Source: Pterobdella sp. o SKG-2022 (Eukaryota > Annelida > Clitellata > Hirudinida > Piscicolidae). From it: DNA of 64,000 nucleotides. Of this stretch, positions 1-12,175 are shown piece by piece; within the stretch, counting starts at the first letter, position 1, and the number at the start of each line of letters is the position of its first letter. Under the pieces are notes generated by a model that was not told the DNA's origin, made no database searches, and saw only the letters and a program-made list of their open reading frames with translations. The stretch is taken from the NCBI GenBank assembly GCA_964035795.1, contig OZ038320.1:21284589-21348588 (forward strand), given 5' to 3'. Made by a program: the position numbers and the translations under genes.

Positions 1-52
1 AGTTTCTGGAAATTACAGAAATACCTCCACCTTGTTTACCAATGGGTCGGTG

Positions 53-260
53 TCAGTGCAAGACATGAAAGCCATGAAGCATAATGTCATATTTTGTGAC
101 ATTGTCTGCGTTTTCAAGAATCCAAGTTTCCGTCAATGCAATAATGTCAAGTGTAAGAGAAAGGATAGTATCGAGTATAATAGAAGATTTACTACGAGTA
201 GACCTAGGATTGAGGAGAGCAAATTTAGTAGACAAAGGTACATTGTGGACTTTAGGATGA
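53..260 (-). mobile_element. LINE endonuclease N-terminal fragment (L2/CR1-like)
   Basis: The minus strand encodes about 60 residues resembling the start of an apurinic-type endonuclease of L2/CR1 retrotransposons: an N-A/P-R-S start pattern, then a run containing DIIALTETWI, the usual LDILALTETWL-type motif. Nothing else of the element is clear nearby, so this is an isolated fragment. It lies on the same strand as KATNB1 and probably sits in one of its introns. The family assignment rests on the motif only. Confidence 0.6.
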
Positions 261-611
261 GAGGCTGACCGTCATTCCCATCTTGAGTCGTACTTGTTGT
301 CTATAAAGGGGACAAGAGGAGGATGTTGTGACGTGGTCATGGCAAGAGCGCTTTTATTTAAAGCAGGGAACCCAAAAGGAAGGAGAGGTTTTGGGGCAGT
401 TGTCAGACAAATGGTCTTTGCCGCAGTGCTCACATTAAGAAATGATAAAAAACATAAACAATTCTTAAATGCTCATTATGAAATCTTTATTATTCATAAT
501 GGGAAAATTTCAATTTCTCATTTTATTTCATATGCATATATTTTTATGCCATTTTATATGCAACTTATCCATATTTCAAATGGCACTTAATAAAGAGAAA
601 AACCAACATAC

Positions 612-3600
612 TTTTGATTGAATGGGCTCTTCACTTCTTCTGGTGAATGCTTCAGTTTCTGTAGTGAATATTCCATATTCTCGTCATTATAAATTAACAT
701 CAAGTTAATACGTAAGAAGTATTTAAAAATTACCTTGAGAAAATATCAATAAACATTAACGTCGGTATTATAAAAAAATTTTAGTACATTTATTAGCAAA
801 AAAAGCTAGATACTTCGGTAAGTACAGCCTTAACACAATACGTTATGCTAAGGCTATACTTACCGAAAAGTTAAGTTTTTTTTGCTAATAAAGTTAATAA
901 AATTTTTCTTCATAATATCGACGTTAATGTTTATTGATATTGCTTAAAAGTACATTTTTTTTAGATCGACTTTCAATCGCCCCATATTGGAGTTTCGTTA
1001 GCTCAACAGATGTTTCACAGGGCACTACTCCTTGTGTATATAATTGTCGGCCCACGCGGGATTGAACCCGGTTACTTTAGATAACTAGTCTAACGCTCTA
1101 CCAACTGAGCTGTGCGGGCCGACAAAGTACATTAAGGTGTCTCTAAAGTTACTTTTGAGAATATAAACAATAAGAAGCCTGAAATTCAACACATTTCACC
1201 CCTAAACAAAAATGAAACTCATATACATGGTTTGACGACGTAATATTTTTTAAGCAACAATTATTTTGATATCAAACAGACAAAAGTCCACCACATTAAT
1301 TTCATATACTTACCGTGAGATCCACCATATGAACACGCACAGTGTTTTGCTGGATTGAAGCTCCTATCTGTACATTTAGGTTCAATTTCAAGTTAATCCT
1401 TTTATATGAAAAAATGTTAAAAAATATATTTTTGAGATAAAAGTTAAAGTAAATAATCTTAAAAAATTGTGTAAAATTTCTAAATCGGTAACCTCTTTAT
1501 TATTAATCATATTATATAAAACTAATAATTTAATAATCAAATTCTATATGCTTTAATCAGCAATTAAGACTAACAAGTTGCTCCCTATGAACGACCATAT
1601 CACTGGCCTTGCTCCAACCCACATTGACTGAGTCGAGGCACAACGCAGGCTCCCAGGCATACACCTTATTTTAGTCGTTATAATTGTCGTTATAACTTTC
1701 ATTATAACATCATTTATCCCACTATCTTGCATAGCGATAATATAAGTGACCATGTCGAATTGTCCTAAAAAAGGCTCTTATCACGAATAAATATATGTAA
1801 AATTTGAATGTGTTTCAAAAATCACACACTAAAAAATAATAACTTATTATGGTCTTATGTGTTTTGATGTCATCTTATAGTGCATCATGAAGACATTACT
1901 GATAAATTCGTGAGTTAGCTTTTTAATATTACAGTAGGATGTACTATGAAGAATGTATGTATGTATAAAATTATAATGGTGTTAAAATATAGAAAAAAAA
2001 ATAGAGTCAATGACAGAAAGCATATTTGGCAGATTTTTTTTAATAAACATTATATTTAATATGAAAAAAACTAAGAGATAAGTTATTTAAAACAAATAAT
2101 GATGATGCATAATATAAGGTATATAATTCCTATTCTTTCAACAATTGAAATGCTTTGTGTTAATGAAAACTATCAACAATCATTAAATCAGGTTCCCATA
2201 TATAACCTTTTTAGCTTATCAAGGCAGAATCACATAAATAACACAAAACTCGTTTATCATTAAGACTTTCATTTGAACTACCTTTTTTATCAATAACTAA
2301 AATAGTTATATATGTAGCTTCTTATTGTCATTTTGGATTGTTCTCTTACTTTAATTTCTTATGAGTTATTAACTTTAGTTATATTTGTTATTATCATACA
2401 TGGTTTATACAGCATGCGGATTAAAAGTAAGGCTTGCTAAAAAATCGCTTACAACGTGTTCACAACAAAGCATCATTTAGCACAGTAAATCACCATAGAC
2501 CAGTTTTAAAACGCCTTAAAAAATCAAAATTTAAATAAAGATTTAGTCTCTGAAACAACTAACTAATAAGCTTAACAATACTAATATAAATTTTTACAAA
2601 GGTTGTTTCATAAATCATTGTCATCATTAATACAATTCATCTGATATTCTATAGTTATATTGCATCCTAATGATTATATTAAATTGATGATAAGTTATGT
2701 TACTTTGAGGTAGTCATTGCAGGAGGCATATGCAGCTGATCCTTCAGGGTGGATGAGAACATTCCTGCATAAGAATTCATGATTCATATGGCCTAAAGGA
2801 CTTTATACTAGAAGCATGTTAAACACCATGAGAATCAATTGTTACCTGATAGGTGCAATGTCAGGTTGTGTGCAACTGACCAACTCGAATGTGTCCAAGT
2901 CCCAGAACTTCAATGTTCTGATTGGTAAAACGGAAATGGTAATTTATATGACCCCAAGGTGATTGACTGAATAATTTGAGCCTAATCAGATAAGTCATTT
3001 AAATATAAGTCTATAATAATATTTATAGTGTAAACTCATTTTAAACAGTTTGAGACAGCCATATAATTTCGTGCAAAATATAAGAGATAAGATATTTATA
3101 TGAGGTTTAAGTGAGCAAATATAAAAAAATAATATAAGTCTAGAATATATACAGCAAAACACAATAAAAGCATATCAATTAAAAAATATCAAGTAAACAA
3201 TATTTCCAAACAAGAATGTCAAAAACTCAACAACACTCAAACATCATGAAAACCATGAACTAATAATAAACAAGCAAGAAGTTAAACAACCGGTCGGAAG
3301 AAGCGGTAGTGAGTAGGAAGTCAACAGGGTGGAATGCCAAGGAGGTGACAACTCCCGATGGGTGCTTGAACTCCCCTATCTGCTTGCCTGTGCTCATGTC
3401 CCATAACTGAAGGTAGTGTTGTGTAAGTTGGTCATGAAATAGTTCTAAGTGGCGGTAAGATGGTGCAATTTATAAGCTTCATAAAACATCAAATTGTGGG
3501 TAACATTTGTAGTAAATGAAGTGTATATGATTAATTTTTAACTCATGTATTGTAACTTAAAATATTTCCTGTTTTGAAACTTGTTAATAATAAGGGTTTT

Positions 3601-6600
3601 TGATAGATTTATTATTACAAAACAAAACTATAGTATCAACTTCTAATCAAGATTTTTGTTTAAAAGAGAAATAGCGCCTTGTGAAACATCTATTGGACCA
3701 CCGAAACCCGAGTTTGGAGCGACTGATGATCGACTAACATACATTATTTGAAAAACTATATGCAGTTTTTAACAGATGAAAAATCTATTTATACTTACAG
3801 GTTATTTTAATATAAGAGAATATACCTATCAATTTAAAAATTGTAATACACAATAACTTATTGATTCACAATGGATTTTGAGGTGAAATATAGAATTGAT
3901 TTACACACAATAAACCACACAAGCTCTACTAACTCTACAACATCCATCATCCCCTCCAGACGCTATCCAGTGACCATCGGGACTGAAACGTATGCAATTT
4001 ACTTCCCCTGTGTGACCCTGTCCGTGTGTTTGTGTGCGTGTTATTTTTGCACATGCCTACATGGCTATTTCTATATTATGTTTTTCACGATAGTTCAATA
4101 AGCTTGATGAATATTTCATTTTATTTAATAAATAAGAATTTAGTTGCAAAAAAAACAATATTTTCATAGATTAACTGAATTTTTTCAACTAGTTATTCAT
4201 TGAATTTATTATCATAAATAAATGGAATAAAAAAGTGCATTATAGTAAAGTGATATTCGTTTGAAATAAACATACAAACAATACCAGATAAAAACTAAGA
4301 ATTAAAAACTTATTAAAATATAAACTTTCATTCAATAATTATCTGATAAGCAATAAAGAAACCTTGTATGTGAATATGCATCCCTTCCTTCTATAGTCCC
4401 ATAACTGCAGGTTGTGTATTAAATCATTGTGAAACTTGAGTGATGCAAGTTTAATCCTTTTAAGACTTAAAGAATCTTTATTTGACATGAAAAACAGAAA
4501 ATTTTCATTTAAGGTTCAAAAAAAATTTTCTCGGAATGATTCTTATATTCAAAATTACATAGGCGAAATCGAAAATTGATAACAATAATAAAACAAAAAG
4601 TATTTTGCTTGAAAAAAAATTTCAAAATAGAACCAGAGAATTGAAATAGGAAAGATAAAGAACATTTTGACTGATAATGCCATTTGAAAAATATTTTAGT
4701 GAAGCATCAAAACCACCACCCTGCTTCAAACAACTTCCAAACCAAATGAAGGCATTTAGATTAGCACAGTAACTTCGCAATATTGAAATGCTTTAAAATA
4801 TATGCAAATTAAAACTAGAATATAATATATCTATTCATCTAATTTTTAATGATATATAATGTATTTTTTTTGGAATAATGAAAAATTTATCTCAAAATTA
4901 TGAAAAAAACTATTTCAAATATATTCATCAAAAAAAAAAAGACAAACCAGTTGAAGTATATTATTCATTATACATAGAAAAAAAATTTTTTCTGTCAATA
5001 AATATATTTAAAATGGTTGTGTATACTGCACAATTAAGATTTGCATAGCTTAAATTATTATTATGGTTTGATTTTAAAATTGAACAATTAATAAATTACC
5101 AATTTATATTATTTTGAGTCAAAAATGTATTTTATTTTAATTTTCACAATTTGAAGTTGAAGTTTAACTATTCATATTGAGAAACAATTGGTAACTAAAA
5201 TTATTTTGTCCATCAGCATGACTAAGAGCATCAATCCTCTATATGAATCTAGATGTAAAAAGATGAATACTGAAGTGTATAAGACGAATATTGAAGTGTA
5301 TAGGAAGAATACTAAAATACATAATCAGATTTGAACAATGATACTCAAAACCACTTCAATGGAAAACCATTATGTCCATTAAATCTGACTTCGTTTATCT
5401 TAGCTCTTGTTTTACTTTGAGAACCCATATCTTGAAATTCAACGCCTTTTATAGCAATCTTCTCAAGTTTCAATTTCTATAATAGCTGATTAATATTTGT
5501 CAATGTTTCTGCTGACTCACTAAAATTCTTTAAAAACTTAAATTTTTCTCTGCATTGAATTTTCATAAATAAATGAAAGTGGAATAGTAACCTTTATGTT
5601 GGTGTCAGAAGACCCTGTGGCTACGATCTCGCCAAAAGGATGAAAGTCTAATGCCTTGATGCTTGACTTGTGGCCAGAGAACGTCCTCAAGACTGTAGTG
5701 CACATTAAAAGCATGAAATTTACATTTTAGGCTTGGAAGGGATACAAATTTATCAAAACATCACAATAAATTAGAGCATTGAAAAATTATAAATCAAAAT
5801 GTCATTAAGAAATAACTAAATTTATTTGATATAATGGATTTAAATTATTCATTATTATTTTTTTTATTATTATTTTTATTTGTAGGGCACGCAGTTTGCA
5901 AACTAGGTTTGCTGCAGAGGCGCTGTTCTAATCAGAAGGGCTATGAGAAAGAAATTTGGCTATAAAGATGCGTTTTTAAACGCTTGCGAAAAATTTTAAG
6001 AGAAGGTGAAAGACGGACATTAAGTGGAAGAGAGTTCCATAAGTGAGGGGCAATATGCGAGAAGGAGCGATGTAAGAAAGGTTTAGAAGAGACAGGCTGA
6101 TGTAGGCATAAACCAGAGTTGGAAGACCTGAGAGACTCAGGAGTCTGTCTAATGGAAAGACGGTCATATAAATAAGCCGGCTGATTAAAATATAAGATGT
6201 TAGCCGTGAGCCATAGCAACTTGAGCTGGGCTCTTAGTACGATTCATGAAAAATTATGCTAAAATTAGACTAGAAAAAATTATGCTTTATCCAAAGTTAT
6301 CCTAAAAATTCAAAGTTGCTTTTTGTGAACATTAATGAAGTTCATATGATGTTTTAAAAGTATCATTAACTACCCACTGTGACTCAACGTTAAATTTTGA
6401 TAATTTTAAGTCACTTCTATTTTGTTTCAATTAACATAAATATTAATTATAATTTCAGAGGCTTTATGAAATGTAATTGTCTAGTCATGTCTTTAATTTA
6501 AGTACTTCACAAACAGCATGTTGTGCTGCAGTCAAATAAATAGTTCAAGTTAACAAAAATAACAACAAACAAAGCATTGTTTAGATAAGAATATAGAGAA

Positions 6601-9600
6601 TTATTCAAATGATATTTAGTTAGGTGCAACGCATGAGTTTTTGAAACGCCATTTAATGTAAAAAATTATATCTCTTGTTGACGTAAAATAGCCGGAAGTC
6701 AATATAATAGAAACAAACACTAAGGTTTATTGAGAAACTTAATACACTGTAAGAGTATCTTACATTATCTAGTGTGACACTGAAGTTTCGTGTATTAAGT
6801 TTCTCAATAAACCTTAGTGTTTGTTTCTATTATATATCTCGTGATTCTTGCGGCAAGGTAACCAAATGGTAAATATTTCATTAACTTTCGACAACAGGAT
6901 ATTTTATACCCCACCTTGTCATTTTTAAATTAAATATTTTATTTATAAATAAGGCTTTATTAATCATATAGATAAACTAAAAGCAAAAACTAATTAATGG
7001 AAATGTATTTTCCAAAGACATCATGTATGTTTTTTCAATAACTTGAATATCATATAGGAATTATGATAAATTAAGATTAGAAAACTAATGGAATATAATA
7101 AAGTTTTATTAATAGGAAATTTTAGTTTATCTTACTTGAATAAACGTTTTTTAAAAAAATCCTCATAACTTAGAAGATGGAAATCTATTTTGAAATTTTC
7201 TTGAAAGTTTAAATTGTTTAAAATGTTTTTCTTGCTTCTTAGCCAATCTTATTCTAAGATATACAATTATATATGATATGATTAGCTAACATAAATTGCT
7301 AATAGTTTATTAATAATATTTCTGAAATCCAATATATAAACATCTCCTCAATATCATTCCAAAGCATATAAATTACGAATATGAATTATTTGCTAACATT
7401 TGAACATAAGCTCAAAATATAAGTATAGCAGTCAATATTAAATTATAATACAGTCAATCAGATGTTAATGTAAAGTTCATGAACGAAAGAAATTGGATTT
7501 GAAATGAGTATAAACGACTGTTATTAAACAAGTAAACCATTATTTGCGTATCAAAACGAAAAAAACTACTATTCAAACAAACTAACTGAAACATAAAGAG
7601 CAAAACAGGCAAACATACTTTTAGATTCTTCAAGGTTCCATATCTTGACGAGGCCTGACTGAGATCCTGCGACGATGTGCTCTTCAGTGCCGTTGAAACG
7701 CACAGAGTCTACCGCGCTTGTAAGTCCCTTGAGGCTCTGAGTGTTAAATTGGGGTTTGATAGGTTTCAATGAATTTAACCATGGGGCTGTTCAGATGTGC
7801 CTTTGGTTATCATCATCATTATTACACATTTAATACGTTCCTCAATTGTCTTCTATGCGCTGAAAGAAAAGCCATTATAATAATTATACAATAACTATAT
7901 TCAAACATGAAATATATATAAAAAAAATTAATAATAATTTAGAACAAGTTATTACAAGTTATTATTTTTATGAATGTTTATTTATTCAATAGTTCAGAGA
8001 TGCATACTAGACAAAAGAGCAAGGTTACAACAATAATAAACTATGCAAAAAAACGATTGAGATTTGACACAACAAATGAAATTTAATACATCAACAAAAA
8101 ATTTTTCAATAAAGCAAAAAAGTGGTTTAAGGCTTGATGTTTATGGCTTTTTGGGCACAACTTTTACGGAGTCTGTTATATTTGTTTTGAAAAGTTTTAT
8201 TGATGAGTTCAAAAGGTTTTTATTCAAAAAACAAAGTATTATTGATAACTTCAAATTTGAATATATTAACAAAATGAAACAGGATTTTACGCATCAAGTA
8301 ACGTTCTTGTCATCGAAATAAACATATTTAATAACTTTAAGACACATTTGGAAATCTTTAAAAAAAATGCTCAACAATAAATATTCTGAAAGATAATTGT
8401 GAACTAAGTTGGGCACCAATAAATCACAAGGTGTTGAAGCGAGAGTCAAGGTCGCAGTGATTACGCATTGGATGTAAGAGCCCAAAAAGTTGCATGCATG
8501 TGTGTACGCAATGCGCTTTTATTTGGTGGGAGTTTTCATTTAAATTTAAATACAAGTTTTCATGTGCAAACAAATTAGAATGGAAAAAAAAACTGTTCTA
8601 AGACTGCATTGAACCCCTCGGATACATGCAATATTATATATGAATTCACAACCATGAGTAATATGAGAGTTTTTGATTAGTAAGAAACCCTATCAACAAT
8701 TTTAATAGTATTTTATATGATTCAATCAAGATGATAAGATGGTATATAGAGATGGGTTGAAAGTAATGAATCGTTTTTCAAGGATTCGCAAGATTAATAT
8801 TTTTGGATATGGGAAACCCTGCTTTAAAGTAATATTTTACTCATAAAAACTAGAAGAAACAATGCTTATACTTTCATAATTCTTTGTATTTCAGAATGAG
8901 AGAATATTGTAAAACGTAGCGTGATGATATGTAACATGCAAGGTTGATATTTATGCCTTTAGTCATATTTGCGTAAAAATTCAAAAAGGATCTCACAGGT
9001 TTTTAAATCCATTAAAATGATCATAAAATGATAGTAATCGAAAACAAAGATTTGAAAAATAAAGTTAGCTGTTATTATCTATTTAAATTAATAAAATGTT
9101 TATGCAAATTAGTTTTCTCACGAAAAACAATATAAAATATGGGAGCTGAAATTTATGCTGATATTAAATCTTGTGCAAAATAATACTTTCAGACTCGTTT
9201 TTTCATAATTAGCTATACGATGTTACACACACAAACACAGATGTTCGCATAACACAAAATACCAGTGTAATATCGAAATTGATGAACCATTTGTGTACAA
9301 CACGTGAATAGGTTTCACATTGGTTAGAACTGTGGAACAATTTGATTATTAAATATATAAATAAATGTGAAAAATATGATTATAAGCAAAATAACACTGA
9401 AATAGCCCTGGAAAGTGTTAAATATGAATTAAAATGTAGCTGCAATCAAGGTAGGGTTTCTGGCAGATGATGCGTATATTCTCACAATTCACTTTTTATA
9501 AATTTTTAAACTTTTACATTAAAAACTTGACTGAAGCTTTGTAGTTTTCACCATTATATCGTTGTTAGTCATACTAATGCAGACAACTACCAACTACATA

Positions 9601-11793
9601 TAAATTCAATATACTATTATAAAAACGTATCAACGTTTAACGATGATTGATTAAATATATATTTTAACAAGGCTAAATAAACGTGATACAGAATCAATCA
9701 GGGAAGTTTAAAAGGCACGCTGTGCAGTGATCTCATTTGTACTGAAGATATGTTTAACTACATGCAAATTGATTATGCAGAAAAAACACATTTCTTGATT
9801 CACATTTACACATGATTACATACATTGGAAATTATAACTTAAATATAATAATCTTCTTTAGCCAAAGTAAATACTGAAAATTATTTGAACACTAAAGTTA
9901 ATTTTATTAAGTACAAAGCTTTTCGTTAACAAAGTACGTTAAAATTCAGACACCGTTGTTTACATTCTGACCAAAGATAAAACAAAATAAAATTAAAATA
10001 AAAAAAAATAATAATAATAATTAAAATTAAAAAAAATAATAATTAAAATTAAAAAAAAAATGAATAAAACAAATAATAATAATAATAATAATAAAATAAA
10101 ATTGAAATAAATAAAATAAAATAAAACATTAAAAAGGCAGTTATGTAATTCCATTTCTAAATAAATTACCTTTAGTGTTCAAATAATTTTCAGTATAACT
10201 TAAATATTTTCAATACAAAAATTAACTAAAATTTAAATTATTGTATTTAAAAAATAATAACATCGATAGTTATTAGCAAAAATATTCATTTATAAAATTT
10301 TTTGTGATAAGCATAACAAAAAAAAATAAACACAAAAAATGAATTGAATTTATTGGCAATCCTTGAAGATAAAGCAGATAATTTAAAAAATATAAACGTT
10401 ATTGCTGATAGTATAAGCATTACAAATTGAAAAAATGATTACTAACACTATTTTTAGTCCTTTTATAACATTTAGCATAAATTAAAATTATACTATAGAT
10501 ATATGGTTATGAATATTAATTATTATCACTATTTTTATCTTAATCACAAAAAGTTGAATTCCAAAAAATAAATGTACAAACAATGACTCACCAAAATGCA
10601 GAATGATTTGCCAAGTGCCCACAAGTTGACCTTTTTATCCACTCCTCCAGTGGCCATCACCTTACCTGACCTAGTTTATGCATTTATATGATTGGTTGAC
10701 TATTAATACTAATTTAAATAAAAAATAATTTTTTTACAAATTTTGATAATGAATTAGGAGTGAAAGGAAATAGTGAATGAATGTTAAAAAATGCTTAATA
10801 ATATGTTTTAGTTTTGTGGAACAAGCATCAAGTGCTGATGGGAACCATGAGATAATGTTGCTTCATCCTTTCATTTTTTTAGTTATCATGAAATACAATT
10901 ATACTAAAAACATTTTGAATATTTAAAAAATCTATGGGGTTTATAATTAAGGTTGAAAATTTTTTCAGCTTATGTTGTTTTTTTATTATCAATCCAATTA
11001 GATTATACTGCTGTACATGTCCCAGTAACTGGGGCTGATAGCAGTCAGCCTAGGTTTTTGATACTACAATAGAGTAATTTATAAAAAAGGCTATTTTATT
11101 TGGGAAAAATATATTTTGATGAACTTATTCAATAACTCCAGATTTTTTAATGAACATGTTTAGCATATTTTTTATTTTTTAATATTTTATAAAAAAAAAT
11201 TGTGAATTGAATAAAAAACTTGAGAAATCACATGAAACAATTTTGATCTTAGGATTGAATTTTTTAACTTTTTTTTCAATCATTTAAATATAACTTTTTT
11301 AATTGGATAATAAAAATTATTACAACTTCAAAACTAAAACATTATTTTAAGTCTTATAACAGATAATTAATTTCTCAAATTTTTTTTTGGAGTTAAGCAT
11401 ACATTTTTGATAAAATTTATATTTTCATTAATATTTTTTAATAGTTTAGATATAAAAACTTTTTAGTTGTAATATATACCACAACTAAAATTTTTTTTGA
11501 AAACGTACCGATGGCCAATTGATAAACAATTTATGGCTCCTTCATCAGCCTGAAGTTCTTCTGTGATAAATAAATATTTCTTATACTCATTGATAGCAAT
11601 TATTTTTTTGAATTCAATGCATTACAACATAGAAAAGCTTTGAAAAAAATTTCTCTTGCATTTTCAAAAGAATGTAGAAATTTTATTAAAAAAACACATG
11701 AACGAAACATTTCATATTTCTGAATGTTTTATATTTAGAAAATCAACAAAAAAACTTACGAAGCCTCCATGCTCGTTTGCTGTTTTTTGACAT
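612..11793 (-). CDS. KATNB1: Katanin p80 WD40-repeat subunit B1 (partial, 3' end off window)
   Basis: Regulatory and targeting subunit of the microtubule-severing katanin complex, partner of the p60 AAA ATPase at centrosomes and spindle poles. Exons (minus): 11760-11793, 11509-11560, 10592-10670, 7619-7736, 5592-5692, 4363-4404, 3934-4017, 3291-3406, 2846-2917, 2704-2764, 1575-1664, 1314-1367; all phases match and give 301 codons. The start reads [15 protein letters not shown], like the p80 N-terminus. Successive WD repeats follow, with key stretches [76 protein letters not shown] and [15 protein letters not shown], ending at [21 protein letters not shown] just as human p80 leaves the propeller. 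A further candidate exon at 612-658 ([15 protein letters not shown]) would begin the linker. The C-terminal con80 domain is not in the window. Introns carry an L2 fragment, foldback repeats and a dispersed repeat. Confidence 0.93.
743..940. repeat. Foldback (palindromic) element, about 198 bp
   Basis: The two halves are imperfect reverse complements along almost their whole length. The outer ~28 bases (ATATCAATAAACATTAACGT at 743, its complement ending at 940) match nearly perfectly, and inner segments pair too, such as CTTCGGTAAGTA with TACTTACCGAAAAG. There is no coding capacity. It looks like a foldback MITE, inside or just 3' of KATNB1 exons. Confidence 0.8.
955..1123 (-). mobile_element. 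tRNA-derived SINE, variant tail
   Basis: On the minus strand the head starts GTCGGCCCGCACAGCTCAGT and shows a tRNA-like layout: an A-box region CAGCTCAGTTGGTAGAGC, an anticodon arm TTAGA-CTAGTTA-TCTAA (anticodon position AGT) and a B box GGGTTCAATCCC, followed by GCGTGGGCCGAC. The T arm pairs imperfectly and a non-tRNA body follows, ending in an A-rich tail at about 955-962, so it is a SINE rather than a working tRNA gene. The body differs from the copies at 27963 and 36908 after GGGCCGACAATT. Confidence 0.8.
5850..6235 (-). mobile_element. 3' end of an L2/CR1-like LINE
   Basis: The minus strand encodes about 90 residues typical of the extreme C-terminus of L2/CR1 reverse transcriptases: [12 protein letters not shown] followed by [15 protein letters not shown] 3' untranslated region then ends in GCCCTACAAATA and an AAT-rich run, as L2-type tails do. 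It is a 5'-truncated copy in KATNB1 intron 4 and has the same orientation as that gene. Confidence 0.8.
6702..6835. repeat. Foldback element with perfect 46-bp arms
   Basis: Positions 6702-6747 and 6790-6835 are exact reverse complements over 46 bases (outer end ATATAATAGAAACAAACAC), separated by a 42-base spacer. There is no coding sequence. The perfect arms suggest a recent insertion or gene conversion. It lies in KATNB1 intron 4. Its ends resemble the arms at 56955-57022. Confidence 0.88.
9871..10196. repeat. Terminal-inverted-repeat element with A/AAT-rich core
   Basis: ATACTGAAAATTATTTGAAC at 9871 recurs inverted at 10164-10196, about 33-35 bases of near-perfect TIR around a 260-bp interior. 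The interior includes a run of AAAATAAAATT / AATAAT microsatellite at about 9980-10130. No ORF. A non-autonomous DNA transposon (MITE) is the simplest reading. It lies in KATNB1 intron 3. Confidence 0.65.
11001..11070. repeat. Dispersed repeat, family A (AGATTATACTGC end)
   Basis: The segment beginning AGATTATACTGCTGTACATG and continuing with CCCAGTAACTGGGG and GTCAGCCTAGG is shared with 42628-42720 and, in reverse orientation, with the right end of 37361-37700. It has no coding capacity and lies in KATNB1 intron 2. Confidence 0.6.
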
Positions 11794-12175
11794 ACTGAAT
11801 ACTCAGGCATAAGTAGAAGTCTTAATAATTATAAATTTCCGAAATTCAAATTTAAATGAAAAAAGAGAACTTCTAATTTTGGAATTATTCCTTGATAAAA
11901 AATTCTTTAAAATATTAAACTTCCGCGCAAAAACGGAGACAAGTTCGGGGTTTCAAGAAAATAATGTTAAAGACAAAACAGAGACGATAGTATTGATAGA
12001 GATGAGTCTAAATATGAAGTAAAAATTCTAAAAAAAGCTTTAAATACTTGAATTTAGTGTATTGAAATGTTTCTAAAATTAAAAATCAAAAGTATTTATT
12101 TTTCCAAAAAGAATATTTTGAAGTTAAGTTTATTTTTTCTAGAATTTGCTTAGTCGCTTGAAACCTTTTTCGAAA
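11794..12175. promoter_or_regulatory. Shared upstream region of KATNB1 and UBL5
   Basis: These 382 bases separate the start codons of two divergently transcribed genes, so both core promoters probably lie here. No TATA box or CpG-rich stretch stands out in this AT-rich DNA. The call rests on gene arrangement only. Confidence 0.45.

Noticed and set aside
1046..1123. A functional tRNA gene (tRNAscan-like A and B boxes) on the minus strand
   Set aside because: The T arm pairs poorly, the acceptor is imperfect, and near copies with decayed heads and a common non-tRNA body occur elsewhere, so it is a SINE head.
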